Assembly (NCBI RefSeq): GCF_008973465.1
Contig: NZ_WBXN01000004.1
Coordinates: forward strand, 5,186,501 to 5,250,500
Direction: 5' to 3'
Length of the DNA stretch: 64,000 nucleotides
Source: Streptomyces sp. SS1-1
GTDB taxonomy: Bacteria; Actinomycetota; Actinomycetes; Streptomycetales; Streptomycetaceae
Shown: piece by piece, positions 9,280-17,904 of the stretch
Position numbering within the stretch: the first letter of the stretch is position 1
Layout of the letters: each line of letters begins with the position of its first letter
The notes under the pieces: model-generated
Database searches by the model: none
What the model was told of the DNA's origin: nothing
What the model saw: the letters and a program-made list of their open reading frames with translations, nothing else
Made by a program: the position numbers and the translations under genes

Positions 9280-9448
9280 CGCCTCGGCACCGACCCGTCC
9301 GAGGGACGGACGGGACGGACCCTGGCCGGGGGATGGACAATGTCCTGCCGGTCGGGAACCGTGCAGGAAGAAGACGCGACGCAGCCGGCCGCCGCCCCCC
9401 ACAGGAACCGCAGCCGGGCCTTTCACTCAAGACACGCAGGAGCAAGTG

Positions 9449-10006
9449 GTGATCGAAGAGACCCTCCTCGAGGCCGAGGAGAAGATGGAGAAGGCCGTCG
9501 TGGTCGCCAAGGAGGACTTCGCCGCGATCCGCACCGGGCGTGCGCACCCGGCGATGTTCAACAAGATCGTGGCCGACTACTACGGTGCGCCGACGCCGAT
9601 CAACCAGCTGGCCTCGTTCTCCGTGCCGGAGCCGCGCATGGCGGTCGTCACCCCGTTCGACAAGAGCGCGCTGCGCAACATCGAGCAGGCGATCCGCGAC
9701 TCCGACCTCGGCGTCAACCCGAGCAACGACGGCAACATCATCCGGGTGGTGTTCCCCGAGCTCACCGAGGAGCGCCGCCGCGACTACATCAAGGTCGCCA
9801 AGGGCAAGGGCGAGGACGCCAAGGTGTCCATCCGCTCGGTCCGCCGCAAGGCCAAGGACGCCATCGACAAGCTGATCAAGGACGGCGAGATCGGCGAGGA
9901 CGAGGGCCGGCGTGCGGAGAAGGAGCTCGACGACACCACCCACAAATACGTCGCTCAGGTGGACGAGCTGCTGAAGCACAAGGAAGCCGAGCTGCTCGAG
10001 GTCTGA
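9449..10006 (+). CDS. frr: Ribosome recycling factor
   Basis: A 185-aa ribosome recycling factor, which with EF-G splits post-termination ribosomes. The start IEETLLEAEEKMEKAVVVAK and the conserved core RTGRAHPAMFNKIVADYYG (residues 30–48) are clear, as is the C-terminal helix of the three-helix bundle. GTG codons stand in tandem at 9446 and 9449; the second gives the usual length, with CAGGAGCAA upstream. Its TGA overlaps the ATG of cdsA, so the two are translationally coupled. Confidence 0.96.
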   Translation: MIEETLLEAEEKMEKAVVVAKEDFAAIRTGRAHPAMFNKIVADYYGAPTPINQLASFSVPEPRMAVVTPFDKSALRNIEQAIRDSDLGVNPSNDGNIIRVVFPELTEERRRDYIKVAKGKGEDAKVSIRSVRRKAKDAIDKLIKDGEIGEDEGRRAEKELDDTTHKYVAQVDELLKHKEAELLEV

Positions 10007-11163
10007 TGAACGACTCTTCCTGGGGCGCGCCGACCGGGGCCGGGCAGGCCGGGTACTGGGGGCCCGACGATCGAGGACCTGTCCAAGGGGCCGACCCGGC
10101 GGGTCCCGCGTACGATGCGCCTCAGGCGCAGCAGACTCGCCCCATGCCCATCGTGCCCGACGAACCCGCGTACGGCGGAGACCAGGATGACGACCGGGGG
10201 GCCGCTCGGCTGAGCGGCCCCTTGTTCCGGGAGGAACCGCCGCAGGCGCGGCCTCACCACACGCCGCAGGCGCAGCCGTTCCCGGCGGTGCCGCAGAATC
10301 CGGAGCCCATGCCCGACGCGTCGCAGCCGGCGCCCCCGCCGCAGAAGAAGAGCGCGGGACGCGACCTGACCGCTGCCATAGGGGTCGGCGTCGGGCTCGG
10401 CGTCGTGATCGTGGCGTCCCTGTTCGTCGTCAAGGCCGTGTTCGTCGGTGTGGTCGCCGTGGCCGTGGTCGTGGGCCTGTGGGAGCTGACCAAGCGGCTG
10501 GAGGAGCGCAAGGGCATCAAGGCGCCGCTCGTGCCGCTCGCGGTCGGTGGCGCCGCGATGGTGGTCGCCGGGTATGTGCGGGGCGCCGAGGGCGCCTGGG
10601 TGGCTATGGCGCTGACCGCGCTGGCCGTCCTGGTCTGGCGGATGACGGAACCGCCCGAGGACTATCTGCGGGACGTCACCGCCGGCGTCTTCGCGGCGTT
10701 CTACGTACCGTTCCTCGCCACCTTCGTCACGATGATGCTGACCGCGGACGACGGGGCGTGGCGCGTCCTGACGTTCCTGCTCCTGACGGTCGTCAGCGAC
10801 ACCGGCGCGTACGCCGTCGGCTGGCGCTTCGGCCGGACCAAGCTGGCGCCGCGCATCAGCCCCGGCAAGACCCGTGAGGGCCTGCTGGGCGCGGTGAGCT
10901 TCGCGATGGTGGCGGGCGCGCTGTGCATGCAGTTCCTGATCGACGACGGCCGCTGGTGGCAGGGCCTCCTGCTGGGCCTCGCGGTCGCGGCCAGCGCCAC
11001 GCTGGGCGACCTCGGCGAGTCGATGATCAAGCGCGACCTGGGCATCAAGGACATGGGCACGCTCCTGCCGGGCCACGGCGGCATCATGGACCGCCTGGAC
11101 TCCCTCCTGCCGACGGCACCGGTGGTGTGGCTGCTGCTGGTGGTGTTCGTGGGGTCGGGCTGA
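10006..11163 (+). CDS. cdsA: Phosphatidate cytidylyltransferase
   Basis: A 385-aa CDP-diacylglycerol synthase, making CDP-diacylglycerol from CTP and phosphatidic acid in the membrane. The first ~115 residues are a Pro/Gln-rich cytoplasmic extension common in actinomycetes. About seven hydrophobic segments follow (from AIGVGVGLGVVIVASLFVV). The family signature is intact near the C-terminus: LGDLGESMIKRDLGIKDMG, then LLPGHGGIMDRLDS. ATG overlaps the frr stop. A clean terminator hairpin follows. Confidence 0.95.
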   Translation: MNDSSWGAPTGAGQAGYWGPDDRGPVQGADPAGPAYDAPQAQQTRPMPIVPDEPAYGGDQDDDRGAARLSGPLFREEPPQARPHHTPQAQPFPAVPQNPEPMPDASQPAPPPQKKSAGRDLTAAIGVGVGLGVVIVASLFVVKAVFVGVVAVAVVVGLWELTKRLEERKGIKAPLVPLAVGGAAMVVAGYVRGAEGAWVAMALTALAVLVWRMTEPPEDYLRDVTAGVFAAFYVPFLATFVTMMLTADDGAWRVLTFLLLTVVSDTGAYAVGWRFGRTKLAPRISPGKTREGLLGAVSFAMVAGALCMQFLIDDGRWWQGLLLGLAVAASATLGDLGESMIKRDLGIKDMGTLLPGHGGIMDRLDSLLPTAPVVWLLLVVFVGSG

Positions 11164-11212
11164 CCCTGACGGCCCCGGTCCGCCGGTCGCCGGTCCGCGA
11201 TGTCTTCTCCGG

Positions 11213-11239
11213 AGCCCCCGCTCGTGCTGAGCGGGGGCT
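11213..11239 (+). terminator. cdsA terminator
   Basis: A perfect 10-bp stem (AGCCCCCGCT / AGCGGGGGCT) with a 7-nt loop, 50 bp after the cdsA stop. It ends the pyrH–frr–cdsA transcript. Confidence 0.85.
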
Positions 11240-11291
11240 TTGGCGTATGCCGATCTTGAGGTTCGGCAGGGTGGCTAGGGTGCGGCGGGAG

Positions 11292-11336
11292 ACAGGTTCC
11301 TGGGGAACAGGTTCCTGGAGGACAGGTTCCGTGGGG
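11292..11336 (+). repeat. Three tandem 15-bp repeats before the Nudix gene
   Basis: Three head-to-tail copies of a 15-bp unit beginning ACAGGTTCC, at 11292, 11307 and 11322. The first nine bases are identical in all three. The array ends 11 bp before the Nudix start codon, and the following GGGGGAGGGGG serves as its ribosome binding site. Confidence 0.75.
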
Positions 11337-11347
11337 GAGGGGGACGC

Positions 11348-11818
11348 ATGGACGCCGACACCCGGGTCCGGACCCGCATGTCGGCGTACGCGATCGTCGC
11401 GGAGGGCGATCGGATGCTGCCGGCCAGGCTGTCGGACGCGTCGCCCGTCTTCGCACCGGGACTGTGGCACCTGCCCGGTGGGGGTATCAACCCGGGCGAA
11501 CAGCCGGTCGAGGCGCTGGCACGCGAACTGAGGGAGGAAACCGGCCTGGAACTGACCGGGGCGGCGCTGCTGGACGCGCGGACGTACGTGGCCCGGCGGA
11601 ACGGCGTGAGGTGGAGCCTGACGGCGCTGTTCTACGCGGCGGCCGTCGAGGGTGGAGTGCCGGTCAGGGCCGAGATCCACGGTTCCACGGAGACGGCGGC
11701 CTGGGTGCCGCTGGCCGACCTGCGGCGGGACGACGGCGTTCTGTCGCCGCCGGCCGCTGACGCGGTGGGCATGGTGGAGCGGGCGAGGGAGGTGCTGGGG
11801 GCCGCGCGACGGCGGTGA
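11348..11818 (+). CDS. Nudix hydrolase
   Basis: A 156-aa Nudix protein, expected to hydrolyse a nucleoside diphosphate linked to another group. The 23-residue Nudix box is intact near residues 45–67: GGGINPGEQPVEALA followed by RELREETGLEL, which fits GX5EX7REUXEEXGU. The substrate cannot be read from sequence. The ATG follows GGGGGAGGGGGAC. Three tandem 15-bp repeats lie immediately upstream. It stands alone between the cdsA terminator and a convergent AraC gene. Confidence 0.88.
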   Translation: MDADTRVRTRMSAYAIVAEGDRMLPARLSDASPVFAPGLWHLPGGGINPGEQPVEALARELREETGLELTGAALLDARTYVARRNGVRWSLTALFYAAAVEGGVPVRAEIHGSTETAAWVPLADLRRDDGVLSPPAADAVGMVERAREVLGAARRR

Positions 11819-11855
11819 GCATGACCGTCAGGCTCGCCCACGGCGGCTTGATGCG

Positions 11856-12746
11856 TCAGCGTGGTTCCGGTGCGGAGGGGTCCGCGCGGAAGTGGGCCGG
11901 GGTGCGGCCGAAGTGGCGTTTGAACGCGTGGGAGAAGGCGTAGGGCGAGCCGTAGCCGACCTGTCGTGCGACGGCGGTGAGCGGCTGGTCGCCGGTGCGC
12001 AGCAGGTGTGCCGCGCTGGTCATCCGCCACCAGGTCAGGTAGGTCATGGGCGGCTGTCCGGTCAGGGCGGTGAACCGCCGGGCCAGGGTGGCGCGGGACA
12101 GGCCGACGCGGGCGGCGAGGTCCTCCAGCCGCCAGGGTGCGGCGGGCTCGGTGTGCAGCGCCTCCAGTGCGGCCGCGACCTCGCGGTCGCGCAGGGCGCG
12201 TGGCCAGCCGTGGTCGGGGTGCTCCTCGAACCAGGCGCGGGCCAGGTAGACGAGCAGGAGGTCGAGCAGTCCGGAGACGACGGCGTCCCGGCCGGACCTG
12301 CCACCGGTCACCTCGGCCGCGAGGAGGTCGACGGCCGCGCGCAGTTCGGGGTGGCGGCTGGGGCCGGCGGGAAGGTGGACGACGTCGGGCAGCGAGCTGA
12401 GCAGGGGGTGTCCGCGCGTGTGGTCGAGGCGGTACTTGCCGCACAGGAACTCGACGCGGCCCTGCGGGTCGGCCTCGGCGTCGTCGAGGGGGACCGCGCC
12501 CTCGGCGCGGGGGGCGTGGGAGAGGACGTGGGCGCTGCCGTGCGGTACCAGGACGACGTCCCCGGTGGCCAGCGGCACGGGTTCGGCACCCTCGGTGAGC
12601 AGCCATCCGCTGCCGCGCAGCAGCACGTGGAAGCCGGCGCCCTCGTACGGGTCGAACCGGTAGCACCAGGGCGCGTCCACCCGCAGCCGACGGGAGTCCG
12701 GGCGGCCGGTGCGCATCGTGGTGATCACGTCGCTGAGTACATCCAC
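11856..12746 (-). CDS. AraC family regulator with cupin sensor domain
   Basis: A 296-aa regulator. The N-terminal ~110 residues form a cupin-type fold (GFHVLLRGSGWLLTEG, TGDVVLVPHGSAHVL near 60–75). The C-terminal AraC/XylS DNA-binding domain occupies about 190–290, with two helix-turn-helices (LEDLAARVGLSRATLARRF and VARQVGYGSPYAFSHAFKR). It is divergent from the MBL-fold hydrolase gene 117 bp away, so it probably controls that gene. The ligand is unknown. Confidence 0.9.
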   Translation of the reverse strand: MDVLSDVITTMRTGRPDSRRLRVDAPWCYRFDPYEGAGFHVLLRGSGWLLTEGAEPVPLATGDVVLVPHGSAHVLSHAPRAEGAVPLDDAEADPQGRVEFLCGKYRLDHTRGHPLLSSLPDVVHLPAGPSRHPELRAAVDLLAAEVTGGRSGRDAVVSGLLDLLLVYLARAWFEEHPDHGWPRALRDREVAAALEALHTEPAAPWRLEDLAARVGLSRATLARRFTALTGQPPMTYLTWWRMTSAAHLLRTGDQPLTAVARQVGYGSPYAFSHAFKRHFGRTPAHFRADPSAPEPR

Positions 12747-12863
12747 GCCGTCACCGTACGCGGAGCGGTGTACGCACCGGAAGCGCCCCTGCTGAGACGA
12801 TCACGCAGGCGGATGAGCCATCCACGCATGGATCTGCTCACCGTGCCGCCCTAGCGTCGACAT

Positions 12864-13808
12864 ATGCACACCACGCACACCACGCACACGATGCGGCGTT
12901 TCCGGCTCGGCGAGGTCGAGGTCACGAAGGTGGTCGAGTGGCAGGGGGAGATCGCCCCGGCCCGGTTCATGATCCCGGACAGTCCGCCGGAGATCTGGCG
13001 GGACAACGAGTCCTGGCTGGCCCCGGACCACTGGCGCCCGGAGTCCGACGCGTACCACGGCGCCGTCCAGACCTGGGTGCTGCGCAGCGAGGGCAAGGTC
13101 GTCCTGGTGGACACGGGGGCGGGCAACGACCGGACCCGGCCGCAGGTGCCGCTCTTCGACCACTTGCGCACGGACTTCCTGGACCGTCTTGCGGCGGCCG
13201 GTGTCCGGCCCGAGGACGTGGACGTCGTGATCAACACGCATGTCCACTACGACCACGTCGGCTGGAACACCCGGCTGGACGGCGACTCCTGGGTCCCGAC
13301 GTTCCCGAACGCGACGTACCTGATCCCGAAGGCCGACAAGGACTACTTCGATCCGAGCAACGCCCACCGCCGGCCCACGCCCCGGGACGATTACGAGCAA
13401 CGGCGGCGAGAGGGCAGCCACTTGGTGTACGAGGACAGCATCACGCCGGTGCTCGACCGCGCCGTACTGTGGGAGGACGGCCACCGCGTCGACGCACACC
13501 TCACCCTGGAGCCCGCACCGGGGCACACCCCGGGCTCCTCGGTCGTCCGGCTGTCCTCCGGCGGGGACCGCGCCGTGTTCGTCGGAGACATGCTGCACAG
13601 CCCCGTGCAGATCCTCGACCCCCGGTTCAACAGCTGCTTCTGCGAGGACCCACATATGGCCGCCGCGACCCGCCGAGCCGTACTCGAACAGGCAGCGGAC
13701 CGACGGGAACTGATCGTCCCCGCACACTTCGCGGGCCCGGGCGCGGTCGAGGTCCGCCGGGACGGCAGCAGCTTCACGGTGAGCGGCTGGGCGCCAGGGA
13801 CCGACTGA
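12864..13808 (+). CDS. MBL-fold metallo-hydrolase
   Basis: A 314-aa cytoplasmic metallo-β-lactamase-fold hydrolase. The zinc-binding motif HVHYDHVG (HxHxDH) lies near residues 128–135, with further ligands in PGHTPGSS near 212 and the C-terminal HFAG near 294. The family spans lactonases, glyoxalase II-like and other hydrolases, so the substrate is open. The start ATG gives MHTTHTTHTMRRF. It is divergent from an AraC regulator that is the likely controller. Confidence 0.88.
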   Translation: MHTTHTTHTMRRFRLGEVEVTKVVEWQGEIAPARFMIPDSPPEIWRDNESWLAPDHWRPESDAYHGAVQTWVLRSEGKVVLVDTGAGNDRTRPQVPLFDHLRTDFLDRLAAAGVRPEDVDVVINTHVHYDHVGWNTRLDGDSWVPTFPNATYLIPKADKDYFDPSNAHRRPTPRDDYEQRRREGSHLVYEDSITPVLDRAVLWEDGHRVDAHLTLEPAPGHTPGSSVVRLSSGGDRAVFVGDMLHSPVQILDPRFNSCFCEDPHMAAATRRAVLEQAADRRELIVPAHFAGPGAVEVRRDGSSFTVSGWAPGTD

Positions 13809-13967
13809 GAGCCGCACTGTGACGATGGCCGACCCTGCCGACGCGTACGTGGCAGTGGGTCTGGACATCACGCGGCTCGCAGTGTCCTGGCCGGATCGCC
13901 CCCTTGTGTGCCCTTCGTGTACGTGTCACACAAATCAGAGGCGGGGACCAGGGGGAGGGGGCGCTGC

Positions 13968-14594
13968 ATGTCGGTGTTGGGTGGCTATTCGGTGGGGCCG
14001 TCGGGTTGGGCCGTCGAGCGGTTTGGGCGGCATGCCGGCGCGCTTGCCGCTGCGGTTCCGGTGCAGCTGGCCAAGGCGCACGCGAAGGCTCATGCCGCGC
14101 ACCTTGCCGCGGGGCTCAAGAAGCGGAGTCCGTACGGCGTTGCCCTGGCGGGTCTCGTGCGCGAGCACCTGGCGGAGAGCGCTCGGGAGCTGGGGGAAGC
14201 CGTACGGGACGTGCGTGGGTACGAGTACGCGGTGATCAACGATCACGCACTCTTTCCCTTCCGGTACGCGGACCGGCCCAGGCCGCTGGATCGGGCCCGG
14301 CTGCCGGCGAATGCTTCTCCTACGCGGCAGCGGCTGTTTCGGGCGCACGGGCCGCAGTCTCCGGAGGGGCTGTTCGAGGTCGACGAGGATCTGGCGACCG
14401 AGGAGTACCTGGGGCTGCACGAAGCGTTCGAGGAGCTGGGAGCCTCCACCCGGCTCGTCTGTGTGTTCTTCACGGCCGACGCCGAGAACGGCATCCATGC
14501 CATTTACTGGGGCGACGCCCATCTCGAACCCGACCGCACCTTTACATGGCTGCGTCATGAGCAGCTCCCGGTCGCTCCGGCGCAGGTGGAATGA
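13968..14594 (+). CDS. Hypothetical protein (conserved type, 208 aa)
   Basis: A 208-aa soluble protein that I do not recognise. The first ~60 residues are Ala-rich and amphipathic (AAAVPVQLAKAHAKAHAAHL), suggesting a coiled or helical start. The C-terminal ~110 residues look globular and acidic, with aromatic-rich ends. The ATG at 13968 follows GGGGGAGGGGGCGC, a good ribosome binding site, and is preferred to a start 60 bp upstream. It is the last host gene before the integrated element and probably lay just upstream of rlmN in the empty site. Confidence 0.7.
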   Translation: MSVLGGYSVGPSGWAVERFGRHAGALAAAVPVQLAKAHAKAHAAHLAAGLKKRSPYGVALAGLVREHLAESARELGEAVRDVRGYEYAVINDHALFPFRYADRPRPLDRARLPANASPTRQRLFRAHGPQSPEGLFEVDEDLATEEYLGLHEAFEELGASTRLVCVFFTADAENGIHAIYWGDAHLEPDRTFTWLRHEQLPVAPAQVE

Positions 14595-14690
14595 CCCGTC
14601 GGGGCGTCGGTGGGCCGTCCCTGGGCCCGACCAACGCCGACCGGCACCCGTGGGCGACCGCCCCCACCCCACTCCGACCCGGGCACCCGC

Positions 14691-14736
14691 AGTTGATCTG
14701 CCACACTGGAAGGGTTATGCCTGCACCCGGAGAACT
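14691..14736 (+). repeat. attL core
   Basis: 46 bp identical to 27837–27882. It contains a ribosome-binding-like GGAAGGG and the original rlmN start codon at 14717. That codon now reads only MPAPGEL before running into element sequence. Confidence 0.9.
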
Positions 14737-14758
14737 GATCTCCTACAGGCATGGAGAA

Positions 14759-14793
14759 GCCCCCTACCAGCGGTTCTTCCGCCAGCAGGGGGC
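14759..14793 (-). terminator. Hairpin after the int operon
   Basis: A 7-bp stem (GCCCCCT at 14759–14765, AGGGGGC at 14787–14793) lies 33 bp downstream of the integrase stop on the minus strand, between int and attL. It probably terminates the element's operon before host DNA. Confidence 0.55.
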
Positions 14794-14807
14794 CGTTTCG
14801 TATCCGG

Positions 14808-14826
14808 TGGGCCGTCCCTGGGCCGT
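14808..14826 (+). repeat. Putative integrase arm site, left copy
   Basis: A 19-bp sequence identical to 27745–27763 and in the same orientation. It lies 71 bp inside attL and touches the integrase stop codon. In the excised circle the two copies would flank the core at 71 and 73 bp. A 17-bp match also lies in host DNA at 14611–14627. Confidence 0.5.
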
Positions 14827-16061
14827 CAGGGATCCTGGGCCGTGCCGAAGACGTCGTCCAGGGCCCGGCGGGCCCGCTCGCTGCTGCTGGGCATCAGGTG
14901 GGCATACACCCGCAGCGTCATCGCCGGATCGGCGTGCCCCAGGTACTCGCTCACGGCCTTGATGCTCTCGCCCGCGTCCAGGAGGACCGAGGCGTAGAAG
15001 TGGCGAAGGGCGTGCATCCCGTGCTGCCGGGCGGAGGCGTACGGCTTCCCGGGCTCCGGCGTGGGTATGATGCCAGCCGCGGCGAGTGCGGGCTTCCACT
15101 CGTGCACGTTGAAGTTGCTCCGCCAGACGACCCCACCCACCGTGTTCGTGAAGATCAGACGCCGCTCGGTGAGCGGACCGTCCGGCCTGCCCCACGGCAA
15201 CTTGATGTCCACGGGCGGGTGACGCTCCATGTGCCGGCGCAGAGCGGAAGCCACTGTCGAAGGCAGCGGGACGTTCCGTTCCTTGTTGCCCTTGGGCGGA
15301 GCGAAGACCGCGACCCCCCGGATGAGCTTGACCTGAGTCGTGACGCGCAATGTGTGGCCGTCGAGCTGGACGGCGTCCTCGGACAGACCAACGATCTCGC
15401 CCTGACGCAGACCGCAGCCGCTGCCCACGGAGACCATGGCCTGGTAACGCTCGGGCAGAGCATCGCGGACAGCACGTACCTGGGACGGAAGCCAGGGCAC
15501 GACCCGAGCGGCCGAGACGACCGGCGGACGGACCGATGCCGCCGAGCACGGATTCCGGGCGAGGTGGCCATCGTCCACGGCGGCCGACAGGACCGCGCGG
15601 ACGTTGGCGTAGATGTTGCGGGCGTAGGCGCCGCCTATCGCGTCGTTCTCCAGGTCGCGGACGAACTCGCGGATGTGCACCGGCCGGAAGGAGCCGAGCG
15701 GACGCGCGCCGATGCGAGGGAACGCGTGCAACCGAAGCCGGGTCTCCACTCCGATGCGGGTGTTGAGATCGGTCGTCTGTCCGGCGATCCAGCGTTCCGC
15801 GTACTGCTGGAAGGTGATCCGGGCGGCCTTGGGATCGACGTACTGGCCTCGGGACATGTCGGCGGCCGTTTCGGCCAGCCACTCTTCCGCCTTGCGCTTC
15901 TGACGGTCAGGGAAGGACCGGCTCTTTTCCGTGCCGTCCGGACCGACGTACCGGGCCCGGTAGCGCAGGCCGCTGCCGTAGCGGTCGGTCTTCACTCTCA
16001 CCGGTTTGCCGTCCGGGCCCGGCTCGGTCTTGTACCAGCGGTCCTGCACGTGGCCGGGCAT
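14826..16061 (-). CDS. int: Site-specific tyrosine recombinase (integrase)
   Basis: A 411-aa phage/AICE-type integrase. An N-terminal arm-binding region (1–80) and a SAM-like core-binding domain (85–170) precede the catalytic domain. Catalytic residues are all visible: R219 (GCGLRQGE), H350 and R353 (MHALRHF), H376 (YLGHAD) and the nucleophile Y386 (RVYAHL). The ATG at 16061 overlaps the xis stop by 4 bases, showing coupling; a longer in-frame extension lies inside xis and is rejected. Predicted to recombine the 46-bp core at the rlmN 5' end. Confidence 0.95.
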   Translation of the reverse strand: MPGHVQDRWYKTEPGPDGKPVRVKTDRYGSGLRYRARYVGPDGTEKSRSFPDRQKRKAEEWLAETAADMSRGQYVDPKAARITFQQYAERWIAGQTTDLNTRIGVETRLRLHAFPRIGARPLGSFRPVHIREFVRDLENDAIGGAYARNIYANVRAVLSAAVDDGHLARNPCSAASVRPPVVSAARVVPWLPSQVRAVRDALPERYQAMVSVGSGCGLRQGEIVGLSEDAVQLDGHTLRVTTQVKLIRGVAVFAPPKGNKERNVPLPSTVASALRRHMERHPPVDIKLPWGRPDGPLTERRLIFTNTVGGVVWRSNFNVHEWKPALAAAGIIPTPEPGKPYASARQHGMHALRHFYASVLLDAGESIKAVSEYLGHADPAMTLRVYAHLMPSSSERARRALDDVFGTAQDP

Positions 16062-16258
16062 CAGGCGGCCACCTCGGTGAGACTGTCGACCCACTCGCGA
16101 AGCCGGACGGGGTCGTAACGAAGGTGCCGGCCGACGCGGAAGGCTGGAGGACCTGTGCGCTTCCGCCGCCACTGGTACAGCGTCTCGACCGGGACGCCTA
16201 GCAGCTCGGCGACGTCGGCCGGGGTCAGGTACCGCTCCGGAAGCGTGCGAACGGTCAT
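16061..16258 (-). CDS. xis: Excisionase / MerR-like helix-turn-helix protein
   Basis: A 65-aa DNA-binding protein with the winged-helix pattern of AICE Xis proteins: YLTPADVAELLGVPVETLYQWR (helix-turn-helix), then FRVGRHLRYDPVRLREWV. It directs the integrase towards excision. Start codon overlaps the rep stop and the stop overlaps the int start, so rep–xis–int are a coupled unit. Confidence 0.9.
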   Translation of the reverse strand: MTVRTLPERYLTPADVAELLGVPVETLYQWRRKRTGPPAFRVGRHLRYDPVRLREWVDSLTEVAA

Positions 16259-17631
16259 GTAATGGCTCCTTCCAAGACCAGGTCTCGCAGTGCTTCGCGG
16301 GCGGTTTCGCGGTTGAGCTGGAGGTCGCGGGCGATGGTGGCGGCCAGGGCTGATTCGCCGGGGGTGTGGCCGTGGCCGGCGTACTGCCAGTCGGCCAGGA
16401 CGAGGACGGTGTCCGGCTCCTGGTCGTCGAGGCCGAGGGCGGCGTGTTCCTGGGCGGCGCGGTAGTCGGCGCGGGCCTGGCGGAGGGCGCCGAGGGTGGT
16501 GGAGTAGCGGCGGGACTTGGAGGAGAAGTGGCCGCGGAAGCCGAGCATGTGCGCCCAGGCCCATAGGCGCCGGTCGGGGTAGAGCGGGTCGAGCAGCTTG
16601 CAGGCTTCGATCAGGCGGCGGGTGTGGTCGGGTACGTCGTGGCGGTCGAGTTCGGCGAGTTCGCCGATGCGGCGGTCTAGCGTGCCGGTGTTCTCGGCGG
16701 CCTTGGTCGCGTACTTAGCTACGTACGAGGCGACCGCTTGCTCCGTGATGTCGGAGCCGTCCCCGAAGGCCTTCACGGGGCGGACGTCGAGCTGCTTGCC
16801 CCAGCGGAAGGTGCGGGCCGGTTGGTCCTCGGCGGCCGGGACCGAGACCGACGTGTACGAGTGCGCGGCAGCGGCCCGGATGGCGTCGGCGAGGAGGTCG
16901 ACCGTTGCCCACGCGGGCGGGGGCGTGTCGGGGCCGTCCGGGCCGTCGAGGCGGATCACGGCATGGAAGTGCAGGGCACCGCGTTTCTGGAATTCGGCGA
17001 CCTTGCCGTACGAGACGCGCAGGTGGTCGGCGAGTTCGCGGCGGGTGAGGCCGGCGCGGGCGGCGATCTCGCGGCGGAGCCGGGTGGTGAAGCGCTGCCA
17101 GAGCTGCCCGGCGTGGTTGTTGAACAGGACGGCGCCCGCGTAGTCGTACGTTGCCGGGTCGAGGGCGGTTCCCAGGGCCGGGTCGTCGGCGGCATGGCGT
17201 GTGCCGCAGCGGCAGCCGCCTCGGTCGGGCCGGTTGTGGACCGGGCCGAACGAGGGGGCGGTGAGGGTGGCGAAGACACGGGGGTGGTCGCGGACGTTGG
17301 CGGGGATGTCGCGTCGGTCATCTCCGGCGAGGCCAGCGCGGATGAGGTGGTAGGTGTCGCCCGCGTAGGTCCAGGCGCAGGACGGGCAGCGGGAGGCGCG
17401 GCGGTTGCCGCAGGCGAGGCGGAGGCGTCCGCCGGGCTCGTGTTCGGTGGAGTAGTGATGCAGGGTCTCGCCGGTGGTCTTGTCCTTGTGGAGGGTCCAT
17501 CCGGTCAGGTGGATGGGGTCGGAGCAGCCGCCGGTGCGGCGGATCTGGTCTTCCCAGCGGTGGTAGTCAGGGGCCGAAGCCACCCTCAGCAGGTCGCCGA
17601 GGGTGGTCGGGTCGAGCAGCGTCTCAGGCAC
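16255..17631 (-). CDS. Rolling-circle replication initiator (RepSA-like)
   Basis: A 458-aa initiator of the RepSA type used by pSAM2-like AICEs for rolling-circle replication after excision. A cysteine-rich stretch (RCPSC near 81–85; CRCGTRH near 140–146) is followed by the HUH metal motif H221-F-H223 (GALHFHAVIRLDG). Tyrosines Y303 and Y307 (ASYVAKYATKA) fit the nicking position. The C-terminus has a helical GntR-like tail. The origin probably lies in or near this gene, but I could not mark it. Overlaps both neighbours. Confidence 0.9.
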   Translation of the reverse strand: MPETLLDPTTLGDLLRVASAPDYHRWEDQIRRTGGCSDPIHLTGWTLHKDKTTGETLHHYSTEHEPGGRLRLACGNRRASRCPSCAWTYAGDTYHLIRAGLAGDDRRDIPANVRDHPRVFATLTAPSFGPVHNRPDRGGCRCGTRHAADDPALGTALDPATYDYAGAVLFNNHAGQLWQRFTTRLRREIAARAGLTRRELADHLRVSYGKVAEFQKRGALHFHAVIRLDGPDGPDTPPPAWATVDLLADAIRAAAAHSYTSVSVPAAEDQPARTFRWGKQLDVRPVKAFGDGSDITEQAVASYVAKYATKAAENTGTLDRRIGELAELDRHDVPDHTRRLIEACKLLDPLYPDRRLWAWAHMLGFRGHFSSKSRRYSTTLGALRQARADYRAAQEHAALGLDDQEPDTVLVLADWQYAGHGHTPGESALAATIARDLQLNRETAREALRDLVLEGAIT

Positions 17632-17818
17632 GGGCGCCCTCCCGCGTACGGCGGGCGGGGACGGTGCCGAGGCCGTCGCAGGCCGGGCAGTGGGCGGTGA
17701 TGGTCCGCAGGTGACCGTGTCGGTCGCGGCCGCCGAGGGTGATGGCGACGGAGCCGAAGCCGTCGCAGTTCGAGCAGATCCGGGCGTTGCCGGTGGCGGC
17801 CGGGGTGGAGCCGGTCAT
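17624..17818 (-). CDS. Small CxxC zinc-ribbon-like AICE protein
   Basis: A 64-aa protein with two DnaJ-type CxxCxGxG-like pairs (CSNCDGFGSV near 16–25 and CPACDGLGTV near 44–53), predicted to bind one zinc ion. Proteins of this shape sit just before rep in many Streptomyces AICEs; the role is unknown. Its end overlaps the rep start by 8 bp, so it is probably co-translated with Rep. Confidence 0.75.
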   Translation of the reverse strand: MTGSTPAATGNARICSNCDGFGSVAITLGGRDRHGHLRTITAHCPACDGLGTVPARRTREGARA

Positions 17819-17904
17819 GATGGGGGTTCCTTCCGGTTCAGTGGATCGGACAGGACGGCGCCCGGGCGGCGGAGACTTGGCGGTTGAGGCCGCCCGGGGG
17901 CCGG

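Noticed and set aside
14611..14627. Third copy of the arm-site-like sequence, in host DNA, as part of the element
   Set aside because: It lies outside attL, matches 17 of 19 bases, and belongs to the host's upstream copy of the rlmN region, so it is not an element boundary.
14591..14962. Reading frame starting from the displaced rlmN start (MPAPGEL…) at attL
   Set aside because: After the 46-bp repeat it reads through element DNA and the integrase end; it is a relic of the split rlmN start, not a functional gene.
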